Positions 7,541 through 17,521 are shown, counted from the stretch's first letter. The stretch is DNA of 64,000 nucleotides from an uncultured Anaerolineales bacterium (GCA_937960595.1 CALGPL010000004.1:1-64000), one strand, 5' to 3'. Made by a program: numbers and translations. Notes: generated from the letters alone by a model not told the origin.

Positions 7541-8602
7541 ATGGCCCGTATTTTTGATGTAATCGAATATGCAAACGAAATGGAGAACGAGATCGTCCAT
7601 CGCTTCCCGGACGATACCTCCATCGGCGATTATCGCATCGGCTCGAATGTCATCGTGCGCGATGGCCAGACGGCTGTCTTCTTCCGTGATGGCCAGGCGC
7701 TAGATACGTTTGGCCCCGGCCGGCACGTGATTGCAACCGCCAACATTCCCAAACTGATCGACTTCATCGGCAAGGCCTTCAATGACCGCACCCCCTTCCC
7801 GGCCGAGGTGTACTTCGTCTCGATGAAGGAATTCGCCAACCGCAAATGGGGCACGCCGCAGCCGATTCTGGTGCGCAACCCCGGCATGGGGCTGGGGGTG
7901 GCGCTCTTGCAGGGCTTCGGAACCTACGCCTTCCAGGTCAAGGACCCGCAGCAACTGGTCGTGCAGATCGTCGGCAAAAAGGCATCCTTCACGATCGACG
8001 CCATCGAGGAACGTCTGCGCATGGCCCTGCTCTCGAAACTACAGGACACGCTCAATGAATGGGGCGCCAAGATGGCCGTCCCCGAACTGCTGGCCAAGAC
8101 GATCGAACTGGGCGGCTACATCCAGTCGCTGGCCGAGGAAGAATTCAACGCCCTCGGGTTGACCCTCAAACGCTTCATCATCGGCAATTTGAAGCCGTCC
8201 GAGAAGTCAGCCGAGGAACTGCGCGCCATGGGCATGCTCGACATGGCGACCTACACGCAACTGCAGGCCGCCGACGCCATGCGCGACGCCGCCCAGAACC
8301 CCAGCGGCGGCGCGGGCCTGACGGCCGGCATCGGCGCCGGGATGGGCATCGGCAACCTGATGGGCCAAGCCCTCCAGGGCGGCATGCAGTCCGGTCAGCA
8401 GCAGCCCCAGCCGCCCGGCGGCGGCGCTCCCTCCGGCGGCGCCATGCCCGATGTGATGACCCCCGCCGAAGCGGCCGCCTTCATGAAGGTTTCCGAAGAG
8501 GATGTCCTGGCTGCCATCCAAGACGGTTCGCTCAAAGCCAAGAAACTCGGCAACGCCTACCGCATCAGCAAGGCCTCGCTGGAAGAATTCCTGAAAGGGT
8601 GA
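7541..8602 (+). CDS. SPFH domain protein with C-terminal excisionase-type HTH
   Basis: N-term SPFH/YdjI-like region (AVFFRDGQALDTFGPGRHVI); Gly/Gln linker; C-term MTPAEAAAFMKVSEEDVLAAIQDGSLKAKKLGNAYRISKASLEEFLKG. Confidence 0.85.
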   Translation: MARIFDVIEYANEMENEIVHRFPDDTSIGDYRIGSNVIVRDGQTAVFFRDGQALDTFGPGRHVIATANIPKLIDFIGKAFNDRTPFPAEVYFVSMKEFANRKWGTPQPILVRNPGMGLGVALLQGFGTYAFQVKDPQQLVVQIVGKKASFTIDAIEERLRMALLSKLQDTLNEWGAKMAVPELLAKTIELGGYIQSLAEEEFNALGLTLKRFIIGNLKPSEKSAEELRAMGMLDMATYTQLQAADAMRDAAQNPSGGAGLTAGIGAGMGIGNLMGQALQGGMQSGQQQPQPPGGGAPSGGAMPDVMTPAEAAAFMKVSEEDVLAAIQDGSLKAKKLGNAYRISKASLEEFLKG

Positions 8603-8614
8603 AATACAAACCCG

Positions 8615-8653
8615 AAGACCCGGTCTCTTCGAGAGGCCGGGTCTTTTCTTTAG
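8615..8653 (+). terminator. Rho-independent terminator after SPFH gene
   Basis: AAGACCCGGtCTCttcgaGAGgCCGGGTCTTttcttt. Confidence 0.8.
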
Positions 8654-8795
8654 AGAGTGTCTGAAAACTCGTAATCAACCTCAGATGGAACCCAGATCAA
8701 AGGAGTTTTGGCACCTCAAAAACGGCTGTTCATCCGAAAAATCGGTGTTCATCTGTGTTTATCTATGGTTTCGGAAGACTTTTCAGACACTTTCT
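8652..8795. mobile_element. MITE-like non-coding element with terminal inverted repeats
   Basis: AGAGAGTGTCTGAAAA (8652-8667) vs TTTTCAGACACTTTCT (8780-8795), 15/16 inverted match; no ORF. Confidence 0.6.
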
Positions 8796-8816
8796 TAGAA
8801 AAACAATCTTCGTCGG

Positions 8817-10451
8817 TCAGGTAATTTCGTTCAAGGCGTCAGGGATTGCCTCCAGCACATCCCCCGCCAGCACCGAAGCCGGATTGCCGAGCATCTCGAG
8901 CGCCAGCAGCCCGGCCCGGGCGTGCAGCCACGCTCCGGCAACGGCCGCCGCGTAAGCCTCCACCCCCTGCGCCCTCAGGCCAACGATCAGGCCCGCCAAC
9001 ACGTCCCCGCTTCCGGCCCGCGCCAGGGCAGGCGTTGCCACAGGGATGGTCGTCGTCCGTCCATCGGGCGCGGCGACCACGGTAAAGGCGCCCTTCAACA
9101 CAACCACATGCCCCCAGGTCTGAGCAAAGCGGCGGGCCGTCTCCAGCCGCGAGCGTTGAATCTCGTCCACCGTCAGCCCGGTCAGGACGGCCATCTCGCC
9201 CGGATGAGGCGTCAGGACTGCCGGAGCGGGCAGCAAGGCCGCCCAGTGGTCGATCTTTGCCAGCAGTTTCAAGCCGTCGGCGTCAAGGACCAGCGGCGGC
9301 AGGCGCAGCGCGCCGGGATCCGAGCCGCCGTCGGCAGGCTGAACGAAACCGATCCGCCCGCCCGCCGTCTTCTTCGCCGCCCCCCGCAAGAGAGCAGAGA
9401 GAAAATGGCCGGTGGTCTCCTCCAGCCCAAAACCTGGACCGAGCAAGAGCGCCGTGACGCGTTCCAGGTGACGGCCGAGGACCTCGGCGGCGTCCGAGGC
9501 GATCACCCCCGCCTCGTGCGGCAGGAGCAGCCAGGTGGCTTCCGGGAACTGCCCGGCCAGCGCGGTATGCAAGGGCGCCGGGACGGCCAGCGTGACCAGA
9601 CCTGCCCCGCTGAGATAGGCAGCCCTGCCGGCCAGCAGCGCCGCGCCGGTGTAATTCACCGAACCGGCTGCAATCAGCGCCGTGCCGAACGTGCCTTTGT
9701 GGGCATCGCTCGGCCGGGGAGGCAGCAGGCCAGAAACCAGCCCGGCCTCGGCCGCCTCGTCTCGAATTGCCTGCCAAGAGGCAAGACCCTCGAGCGGGCC
9801 GATGCCGACGACGCGCAATTCGCCGACCAGGTCGAAGGCCGGCAATTTGAGCAGACCCTGCTTGACAGCAGCCATGGTGACGGTCACATCGGCAGGGATC
9901 GTCTCGGCGGCTGCCTGGCCCGTCTCGCAGTCCACGCCGGAGGGACAATCCACCGCAACCGCCAGAGGCGGCCACTCCACTTCGGTCAGGATTTCCTGCG
10001 CGGCGGCCAGGACGCGGCCGATCTCCTCCTTGAGCGGCAGTTTGAAGCCGGTTCCCAGGACGCCATCGAGCAGGACATCAGCCGTTTCGATAAACGATTG
10101 CAATTGCTGAAAATCGGCGTCCTTCTCGGCCAGGTGAATCTCGCCGCCGGCTTTCTCTAACGCGGCGGTCAGGGCATCTTTCTCGGCCTTGCGCCTGACC
10201 AGATAGGCGCGCGCCTTCCAACCCTTTTCGGCCAGACGAGCCAGCGCCACGAGCGTATCCCCGCCGTTGTTGCCGGGGCCGACCAGACCCAACACCTGGA
10301 GTTCCTCCTCGGCCTCGGCAGCCGCCATCAGATCCAGGACAGCGTCCGCCAGGTTGCGGCCGGCATGCTGCATCATCAGGTCATAGGTCAGACCGCCGGC
10401 GTCGGCTTCCTGTTCGATGGCGCGCATTTCCGCAACGGTCACCAGTTTCAT
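8817..10451 (-). CDS. nnr: Bifunctional ADP-dependent NAD(P)H-hydrate dehydratase / NAD(P)H-hydrate epimerase
   Basis: MKLVTVAEMRAIEQEADAGGLTYDLMMQHAGRNLA, GPGNNGGDTL, PLVLDADGLKLL, VLTPHPGEMAVL, GSGDVLAGLI. Confidence 0.93.
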   Translation of the reverse strand: MKLVTVAEMRAIEQEADAGGLTYDLMMQHAGRNLADAVLDLMAAAEAEEELQVLGLVGPGNNGGDTLVALARLAEKGWKARAYLVRRKAEKDALTAALEKAGGEIHLAEKDADFQQLQSFIETADVLLDGVLGTGFKLPLKEEIGRVLAAAQEILTEVEWPPLAVAVDCPSGVDCETGQAAAETIPADVTVTMAAVKQGLLKLPAFDLVGELRVVGIGPLEGLASWQAIRDEAAEAGLVSGLLPPRPSDAHKGTFGTALIAAGSVNYTGAALLAGRAAYLSGAGLVTLAVPAPLHTALAGQFPEATWLLLPHEAGVIASDAAEVLGRHLERVTALLLGPGFGLEETTGHFLSALLRGAAKKTAGGRIGFVQPADGGSDPGALRLPPLVLDADGLKLLAKIDHWAALLPAPAVLTPHPGEMAVLTGLTVDEIQRSRLETARRFAQTWGHVVVLKGAFTVVAAPDGRTTTIPVATPALARAGSGDVLAGLIVGLRAQGVEAYAAAVAGAWLHARAGLLALEMLGNPASVLAGDVLEAIPDALNEIT

Positions 10452-10677
10452 CTCAGCCTCCATATTCGGGCAAATAAGTTGCTCTCCGATTGGTCAATCC
10501 AGTGTATAATTTTACCATCCCTGGCCGCATAACCATTGCAAGCCGAACAGACCAGGCTGATGGCTCCTCGCAACTCGGCAAACAGATTTCGTCTTATCTT
10601 CACACAGCCACCCTAACGGACAACTCCGGCCGCTTAGAAACGGCGACCTTATAAACCACCTAAGGAGAGAGAAGAAG

Positions 10678-11475
10678 ATGAAGAAACTGTTCTTGTTTGT
10701 CAGCCTGTTCATCGTGGCCAGCCTGGCGTTGACCGCTTGCGGGCAACAACAGGCTGCAGAGCGATGCGGCGGTGGGCACATGGAAGGTTTGCCCGATTTG
10801 GGCGGACGCACCATCACCGTCGCTGTGGAAAACGCTTATCCCCCCTTCAACAACATCGACGAGGCCACCGGCGAGGGGGTCGGCTGGGACTATGACACCG
10901 TCTGCGAAATCTGCAACCGCATCAACTGCGTGCCCGATTTCCGCCAGGCAGCCTGGGACGGCCTCTTCCCCGCCATGCAGGCCGGTGAATACGATATGGC
11001 TGCCGACGGCATCACCTACACGGTCGAGCGCGACGAAATCGTAGACTTCTCCATCCCCTACGTGACCATCGGCCAGGTGCTGCTGGTGCGGGCCGATGAG
11101 ACGGCCACCCTCCAGGACTTCATCAACAATCCCGACCTGATCGTCGGCACCCAGATCGGCACCACCAACGAGATCGTCGCCCGCGAGACCTTCCCGACCA
11201 AAGAAATCCAGTCGTTCGAGGACTTTGGAGCAGCCGTGCTGGCCCTCATCGCCGGTGACATCGACGGCGTGGTGGTGGACAACGTCACCGCCGCCGGTTT
11301 CATGGACGAAAACCCCGGCGCCATGAAGATCGGCTCACAGATCACCTCCGACGAGCAACTGGCCTTCGTCTTCCCGCCCGGCAGCGACCTGGTCGCGCCG
11401 GTCAACGCGGCGTTGCAGTCAATGATCGATGACGGTACGCTGGATGCCCTCAACACCCAGTGGGGCCTGAAATAA
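10678..11475 (+). CDS. Amino-acid type ABC transporter substrate-binding lipoprotein
   Basis: Lipobox [30 protein letters not shown]...; SBP_bac_3 pattern. Confidence 0.88.
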   Translation: MKKLFLFVSLFIVASLALTACGQQQAAERCGGGHMEGLPDLGGRTITVAVENAYPPFNNIDEATGEGVGWDYDTVCEICNRINCVPDFRQAAWDGLFPAMQAGEYDMAADGITYTVERDEIVDFSIPYVTIGQVLLVRADETATLQDFINNPDLIVGTQIGTTNEIVARETFPTKEIQSFEDFGAAVLALIAGDIDGVVVDNVTAAGFMDENPGAMKIGSQITSDEQLAFVFPPGSDLVAPVNAALQSMIDDGTLDALNTQWGLK

Positions 11476-11564
11476 CCCTCAGAACTCGCCGTTTCTAACG
11501 ACCAGGCGGGATGGGGGCCGCGGCTCCCATCCCGCCCCTCCCAACGCTTTGCAAGGAGACAGAG

Positions 11565-12422
11565 ATGCAGGCATCCGAAACCCTCCCTCCCCGCCAGCCG
11601 GGCATATTCGGCAACTGGCAGGTCAAACGCTGGCCATGGTGGGCTTTTTTCCTCATCCTGACGGGCATTACGCTGATCATCGCCATCCTGACCTCGGACA
11701 ACTACCGGGAGACGCTGATCTACCTCACGGGCGGCGTTTATACCACCCTGAGGATCACCTTCTTTTCTTACCTTCTCGCGACGGCGCTGGGATTGTTCGC
11801 CGGCCTCGCCAGGGTATCCAAAAACGTCTTTCTCTACAACATTTCGACCTTGTACGTGGAAACGGTGCGAGGCATCCCGCTCGTGGTCATCCTGCTGTAC
11901 ATTGCCTTTGCCCTCGTGCCGGTGCTGGTCGAACTGACCAATCGGCTGGGCGCGTGGGGGGTGACCGTCCTGCCCGGCGCGTTTTTCCAGTCGTTGGCCG
12001 ATTTCAGCATCCGCTCCATTCCGATGGAGGGACGCGCCATCATCGCCCTAGGGATCGGCTACGGAGCCTACGAAGCGGAGGTGTTCCGGGCCGGCATTCA
12101 ATCCATCAGCAAAGGCCAGACCGAGGCCGCCCGTTCGCTGGGCATGACCTACTTCCAGGCCATGCGTTTCATCATCCTCCCGCAGGCCATCCGCCGCATC
12201 CTGCCGCCGCTCGGCAACGACTTCATCGCCTGCCTGAAAGACTCCTCGCTCGCCACCGTCCTGGCGGTGAACGAACTCACCCAGTTGGGCCGCCTGCGCC
12301 GCGCCAGCACCTTCCGGGTTCTGGAGACCTTCAACGTGGTGGCCTTCCTGTACCTCTCGATGACCCTGCTCCTTTCGGCCGGCGTCCGCTGGCTGGAAAG
12401 GAAGATGAAAATCGAGGAATAA
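11565..12422 (+). CDS. Amino acid ABC transporter permease (HisM/GlnP type)
   Basis: GGVYTTLRITFFSYLLATALG, YVETVRGIPLVVILLYIAFAL, EAARSLGMTYFQAMRFIILPQAIRRILPPLGNDFIACLKDSSL. Confidence 0.92.
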   Translation: MQASETLPPRQPGIFGNWQVKRWPWWAFFLILTGITLIIAILTSDNYRETLIYLTGGVYTTLRITFFSYLLATALGLFAGLARVSKNVFLYNISTLYVETVRGIPLVVILLYIAFALVPVLVELTNRLGAWGVTVLPGAFFQSLADFSIRSIPMEGRAIIALGIGYGAYEAEVFRAGIQSISKGQTEAARSLGMTYFQAMRFIILPQAIRRILPPLGNDFIACLKDSSLATVLAVNELTQLGRLRRASTFRVLETFNVVAFLYLSMTLLLSAGVRWLERKMKIEE

Positions 12423-12440
12423 TCGCTCGCCCTGTTTCTC

Positions 12441-12483
12441 CCAAAAACAAACGCCCCCGCCATCGAAAGGATTGCGGGGGCGA
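12441..12483 (-). terminator. Terminator for tRNA-Leu on minus strand
   Basis: CGCCCCCGC...GCGGGGGCG, minus-strand T-rich tail (TTTGTTTTT). Confidence 0.6.
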
Positions 12484-12484
12484 A

Positions 12485-12566
12485 TGCGCTGGGGGGGACT
12501 TGAACCCCCACGCCTTGCGGCACATGGCCCTCAACCATGCCTGTCTGCCAATTCCAGCACCAGCGC
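12485..12566 (-). tRNA. tRNA-Leu (anticodon GAG)
   Basis: Minus strand GCGCTGG...CATGG-TTGAGGG-CCATG, long variable arm, GGGGGTTCAAGTCCCCC. Confidence 0.9.
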
Positions 12567-12642
12567 GGGCAGGACGTATTATAATCAGGTTCATTAACCT
12601 GTCAAGCAGCGGTTTTGCCGCCAATCTTTTTAGGAGTCCCTT

Positions 12643-13656
12643 ATGACCAAAATCGTCGTTGATGCGATGGGGAGCGACAACTACCCCACCCCCGATGTAA
12701 TTGGGGCCGTCATGGCCGCCCGCGAATACAACGTCGGCATCCTTCTGGTCGGCGATGAGGCCAAAATCCGGCCCGTCCTCGCCGCCCAAAAGATCGACGG
12801 CCTGTCCATCGAGGTCGTCCACGCCCCCGAAATGCTGACCATGGAAGACAAAGGGATGGCTCTGGTGCTCAAAGCCCGCCGCGCCAACTCCCAGAATTCG
12901 ATGGCCGTGGGCATCGACCTGGTCAAAAATGGCCAGGCGGACGCCTTTGTCACCGCCGGCAACACCGGCGCGGCCGCCGTGACGGCCTACTTCCGGCTGG
13001 GAACCATCGCCGGGGTCGATCGGCCCGGCCTGGCGCCTGTCTTCCCGACCGCAACCGGCTCCTGTGTCGTCATCGACGTCGGCGCCAACCCCGACTGCAA
13101 ACCCGAGAACCTGCTCCAGTTCGGCATCATGGGCGCCATCTACGCCGAAAAGGTGCGCGGCGTCCGCAGCCCCAAGGTGGGGCTGATTTCGAACGGCGAG
13201 GAACCCGGCAAAGGCAACGAACTGGTCAAGCACGCCTATCCGCTGCTGGAAAAATCGGGCCTCAACTTCTACGGCAACGTGGAAGGCAAGGAGGTCATCG
13301 GCGGGCAGGTGGACGTGGCCGTCTGCGATGGCTTTACCGGCAACGTGCTCCTGAAATCGTCCGAGGCGGTGGCCAAACTCCTGGTGGACAAAATCAAAGA
13401 GGCCATCCAACGCGGCGGTCCGCTGGCTTTGCTCGGCGGCCTGCTGATCAAACCGGCCATGGGATCGGTCAAGAAACTGATGGACCCCTCCGAGGAGGGC
13501 GCCGCCCCCCTGCTGGGAGTCAACGGCCTGGTTTTCATCGGCCATGGGCGCTCGGACGCCATCGCCATCAAGAACGCCGTGCGGGTGGCCAAGAACGCCG
13601 CCGAGGCCAATATATTGAGCGCCATCCGCAGCGCCATCGAAGAGTCCCTGAAATAG
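12643..13656 (+). CDS. plsX: Phosphate acyltransferase PlsX
   Basis: MTKIVVDAMGSDNYPTPDVIGAV..., GIDLVKNGQADAFVTAGNTGA, DVGANPDCKPENLLQF, GAAPLLGVNGLVFIGHGRSD. Confidence 0.95.
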   Translation: MTKIVVDAMGSDNYPTPDVIGAVMAAREYNVGILLVGDEAKIRPVLAAQKIDGLSIEVVHAPEMLTMEDKGMALVLKARRANSQNSMAVGIDLVKNGQADAFVTAGNTGAAAVTAYFRLGTIAGVDRPGLAPVFPTATGSCVVIDVGANPDCKPENLLQFGIMGAIYAEKVRGVRSPKVGLISNGEEPGKGNELVKHAYPLLEKSGLNFYGNVEGKEVIGGQVDVAVCDGFTGNVLLKSSEAVAKLLVDKIKEAIQRGGPLALLGGLLIKPAMGSVKKLMDPSEEGAAPLLGVNGLVFIGHGRSDAIAIKNAVRVAKNAAEANILSAIRSAIEESLK

Positions 13657-13663
13657 GTGCAGC

Positions 13664-14383
13664 ATGCAAATCGTCACCAATCACCGTCTCATCAAGCGCA
13701 ATGCGCGCCTGGGCAGCATTTTCAACCTGATCGGCCTGGCTCTGATGGGCGTCAGCATCTACTTCTCCTTTCGGGGCATCTCCGGCGAGATCACCGTCTC
13801 GCAGTTCAACCTGTTCCTGGTGGCCGTCCTGGTCGGCTTCATCATCCTGCAAATCGGCACCTACTACGGCAACCGCTGGGGACGCCGCCCGCGGCCTGAT
13901 GAGTTGATCGACCGGGCGCTGAAAGGGCTGGGACGCGAGTACAGCCTCTATCACTATTCCACCCCCGCCTATCATTTGCTCGTCGGCCCGGCAGGAATCT
14001 GGGTGCTCCTGCCCTACCATCAGACCGGACGCGTCTCCTATGAGAAGAAACGCTGGCGGCTGCGCGGCGGCGGTTTCCTGCAGACCTATCTGCGCATCTT
14101 CGGACAGGAAGGCCTGGGCCGCCCCGACCTGGAAGCGGGCGCCGAGGTGGAGTCGATCCGGCGCTTCCTGAGCCGTCACCTGCCGGAGGAGGTCTCCTTG
14201 CCGGAGATCAAGGCGCTGATGGTCTTCCTGAACCCCCAGATCGAACTCGACGTTGACGAAGCGCCTCTCCCGGCTCTGCCTGCCAGCCGCCTCAAAGATT
14301 TCCTGCGCGAGCAGGCCAAAGGGAAGCCCATCGCCCCGGCCGATCTGGAAATCCTCCGCAAGGCGTTGCCCCAACCCAAATGA
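13664..14383 (+). CDS. Membrane protein with NERD-like domain (hypothetical)
   Basis: Two TM segments then LIDRALKGLGREYSLYHYSTPAYHLLVGPAGIWVL. Confidence 0.55.
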   Translation: MQIVTNHRLIKRNARLGSIFNLIGLALMGVSIYFSFRGISGEITVSQFNLFLVAVLVGFIILQIGTYYGNRWGRRPRPDELIDRALKGLGREYSLYHYSTPAYHLLVGPAGIWVLLPYHQTGRVSYEKKRWRLRGGGFLQTYLRIFGQEGLGRPDLEAGAEVESIRRFLSRHLPEEVSLPEIKALMVFLNPQIELDVDEAPLPALPASRLKDFLREQAKGKPIAPADLEILRKALPQPK

Positions 14384-14460
14384 AACCGCAGGCCGGCGAG
14401 GAAACCCTATCGCCGGCCCGTCGATTCGCCGATTTGCCGAAACTAGGGTAAACTACCCCC

Positions 14461-17262
14461 ATGCCTCCAATCGTCGCCCTGGACATCGAAACTACCGGCC
14501 TCGACCCGCAGACGGACGCCATCATCGAAATCGGCGCGGTGCGCTTCGAAGGCAACCGCATCGAGGACGAGTGGACCACGCTCATCCATCCCGGCCGCCA
14601 CATCCCCGAGTTCATCACCGGCCTGACCGGCATCCGGGACGAGATGGTGCGCACCGCGCCGCGTCTGGGCGAGGTGCTCGATGACCTGGCCGCCTTCATC
14701 GGCGACTCCCCCATCCTCGGCCACAACATCCCCTTCGACCTCTCCTTCTTCCGCAAATATCAGTTGTTCGGGCAAAACGAGCGCATCGACACCTACGAAA
14801 TGGCCGCCGTCCTGCTGCCCTCGGCCAGCCGCTACAACCTGGGCGCGCTCGGTCAGCAACTGGGGATTCCGCTGCCCGCCACCCACCGCGCCCTCGACGA
14901 TGCCCGCGTGACACAGGCCGTCTTCCAGCGACTGATGCGCCTGGCGCGCCAACTGCCCCTCGACCTGCTGGCCGAGATCGTCCGCCACAGCGAGCCGATC
15001 GAATGGGACGGGGCGTGGGCCTTCCGGCAGGCGCTGCAGGCGCGTTCGCGCGAAGGCGGCGGGTCAAAACGGGGGCGCGGCGAGCAGGCTGCGGGTCCGT
15101 TGTTCGCGGCGGCCGAGGAGCAGGCTCGCCCTCCGGCCCTGCGAGTGCCGGAGGAGCCGCTACCCATCGATCCCGATCAGGCCGCTGCCGTCCTCGAGCA
15201 CGGCGGCCCGTTCTCCCGTTATTTCGAAAACTACGAATACCGCCCCGAACAGGTGGAAATGCTCAGGGCAGTCGCCGCCGCGCTTTCGAACAGCCAGCAC
15301 CTGCTGGTCGAGGCCGGCACCGGGGTAGGCAAATCGTTCGCCTACCTCGTCCCGGCGGCGCTGTTCGCCCTGCAGAACAACACGCGGGTGGTCGTCTCGA
15401 CCAACACGATCAATCTGCAAGACCAACTCATCAAAAAGGACATCCCCGACCTGTGCGCCGCCCTCGGCCTAGACCTGCGGGCCTCCGTACTCAAAGGACG
15501 CTCGAACTACTTCTGCCCGCGGCGCTTCGACCTGCTGCGCCGGCGCGGCCCCTCGAACGCCGACGAGATGCGCGTCCTGGCCAAATTGCTGGTCTGGCTG
15601 CAGGAAAACACCAGCGGCGACCGGACCGAGATCAACCTGACCGGCCCGGCCGAGCGGGATGTTTGGCTGCACGTCTCGGCCGAGGATGACGCCTGCACGG
15701 CCGAGATGTGCCTGGAACGCACCGGTGGGGCCTGCCCCTTCTTCCGCGCCCGCCAGGCGGCCCAGAGTGCCCATATTTTGGTCGTCAACCATGCCCTGCT
15801 GTTGACCGACGTCGCCTACGGCCACCGCATCCTGCCCGAATACCAGCACGTCATCATCGACGAGGGTCATCATCTGGAGGCCGCCGCCACCGACGCCCTG
15901 TCTTTTCGGCTGACGCAGGGCGACCTGGGACGTCTGATCAAGGAGATCGGCGGCTCGACCTCCGGCCTGCTCGGCCGCCTGTTGAGCGCCGCCCACAATC
16001 AAATTCGCCCGTCCGATTACGCCCTCCTGGAACAAAAAGCGGCCCGCGCCACCGACCTGGCCTGGCGGCTCGAAAATCAGGCGCACAGTTTCTTCGAGGC
16101 CCTGGCGGAATTCGTCGCCTACCTCCGCGAGGGGCAGACCAACGGCCCCTACGCCTGGCAAGAACGCATCCTGCCGGCCACCCGCACCCTGCCCGGCTGG
16201 GACAGCGTCGAGATCACCTGGGACGCCGCCACCGAGACCCTGCGCCTGCTCATCAGCCTGCTGGGCGAAATCCAGAAAGACGCCGCCAGCCTGTACGCCG
16301 ACGGCCTGGAAGAAATGGAGGACGTCATCTCTAATCTGGGCAATGCCTTGCGCCGCCTGATGGAAGCCGAGAGCATGGTCTACGCCATGATCTTCGAGCC
16401 GAACAATCAGGATGTGTACTGGGTGGAGGTCAGCCCGAACAACGGCAAACTGGCGCTCAACGCCGCGCCCGTGCGGGTCGGGCCGCTGGTCGAGAAATAT
16501 CTCTGGCACGAGAAACTGAGCGTCATCCTCACCTCCGCCACGCTGACCACTCATGGCGAATTCGACTACCTGCGCAACATCCTCGCCGCCGACGAGGCCG
16601 ATGAACTCGCCCTCGGTTCCCCCTTCGATTACGAGAACGCCGCTCTGTTGTACATTGCCAACGATATCGCCGAACCGCACGCCCCAGAATACCAACGTCA
16701 GATCGAACAGACGCTGATCTCACTCTGCAAGGCCAGCGGCGGGCGGGCGTTGGTGCTGTTCACCTCCTATGCCCAGTTGAAACGCACTTCCCGCGCCATC
16801 AGCGGCCCGCTGGCCCAGGCGCAAATCACCGTCTATGAACAGGGAGAGGGCGCCTCTCCGAACGCCCTGTTGGAGTCCTTCAAAAGCGCCGAGCGGGCCG
16901 TCCTGCTGGGAACGCGTTCCTTCTGGGAGGGGGTGGACGTCCCCGGCGAGGCGCTCTCGGTGCTGGTCATCGTCAAACTGCCCTTCGACGTCCCCAGCGA
17001 CCCGCTGGTGGCGGCCCGCGCCGAAACGTTCGAGGACCCCTTCAACGAGTACCACCTGCCGGAGGCGATTTTGCGCTTCCGACAGGGATTCGGACGGCTG
17101 ATTCGGACGCAGTACGACCGCGGCGTGGTCGCCATCCTCGACCGCCGCGTGCTGACCAAGGCCTACGGCCGGGCATTCATCGAATCCCTGCCGCCTTGCA
17201 CCGTCAAAGTCGGTCCGCTGGCCGAACTGCCGCGCAGCGCAGCCCAATGGCTGGAAGCATGA
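14461..17262 (+). CDS. dinG: DinG-family helicase with N-terminal DEDD 3'-5' exonuclease domain
   Basis: PPIVALDIETTGLDPQTDAIIEIGAV (ExoI), HNIPFDLSF; VEAGTGVGKSFAYLVPA, IIDEGHHLE, GTRSFWEGVDVPGEALSVLVI, RFRQGFGRLIRT. Confidence 0.92.
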   Translation: MPPIVALDIETTGLDPQTDAIIEIGAVRFEGNRIEDEWTTLIHPGRHIPEFITGLTGIRDEMVRTAPRLGEVLDDLAAFIGDSPILGHNIPFDLSFFRKYQLFGQNERIDTYEMAAVLLPSASRYNLGALGQQLGIPLPATHRALDDARVTQAVFQRLMRLARQLPLDLLAEIVRHSEPIEWDGAWAFRQALQARSREGGGSKRGRGEQAAGPLFAAAEEQARPPALRVPEEPLPIDPDQAAAVLEHGGPFSRYFENYEYRPEQVEMLRAVAAALSNSQHLLVEAGTGVGKSFAYLVPAALFALQNNTRVVVSTNTINLQDQLIKKDIPDLCAALGLDLRASVLKGRSNYFCPRRFDLLRRRGPSNADEMRVLAKLLVWLQENTSGDRTEINLTGPAERDVWLHVSAEDDACTAEMCLERTGGACPFFRARQAAQSAHILVVNHALLLTDVAYGHRILPEYQHVIIDEGHHLEAAATDALSFRLTQGDLGRLIKEIGGSTSGLLGRLLSAAHNQIRPSDYALLEQKAARATDLAWRLENQAHSFFEALAEFVAYLREGQTNGPYAWQERILPATRTLPGWDSVEITWDAATETLRLLISLLGEIQKDAASLYADGLEEMEDVISNLGNALRRLMEAESMVYAMIFEPNNQDVYWVEVSPNNGKLALNAAPVRVGPLVEKYLWHEKLSVILTSATLTTHGEFDYLRNILAADEADELALGSPFDYENAALLYIANDIAEPHAPEYQRQIEQTLISLCKASGGRALVLFTSYAQLKRTSRAISGPLAQAQITVYEQGEGASPNALLESFKSAERAVLLGTRSFWEGVDVPGEALSVLVIVKLPFDVPSDPLVAARAETFEDPFNEYHLPEAILRFRQGFGRLIRTQYDRGVVAILDRRVLTKAYGRAFIESLPPCTVKVGPLAELPRSAAQWLEA

Positions 17263-17274
17263 GAGAGGGAACAA

Positions 17275-17504
17275 TGGACGAACTACAATGGGAATTGTTG
17301 ACCGAAATCCACGGCCGGCTGGAGGCCGACTTATTGAAAAGTTATCTCGAGGCGCACGGCATTGACGCAGAACTCATTCAAGAGGCCGTTGGCCGGACCA
17401 TCTATCCGGTCACCGTGAACGGCTTGGGGCTGGTTCAGGTTTTCGTCCCCAAAGCCAGGGCCGCCGAGGCGCGCGAACTGCTCGAGACGTTTCGTCAGGG
17501 CTAG
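17275..17504 (+). CDS. DUF2007-like small protein
   Basis: LLTEIHGRLEADLLKSYLEAHGIDAELI...VFVPKARAAEARELLETF. Confidence 0.6.
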
Positions 17505-17521
17505 ACGCCAGGCCCAAGAGA

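Noticed and set aside
10511-10677. ~165-nt leader upstream of the ABC substrate-binding gene as a possible riboswitch
   Set aside because: A TATAAT-like box precedes it, but I could not identify a known riboswitch motif or convincing conserved structure by eye.
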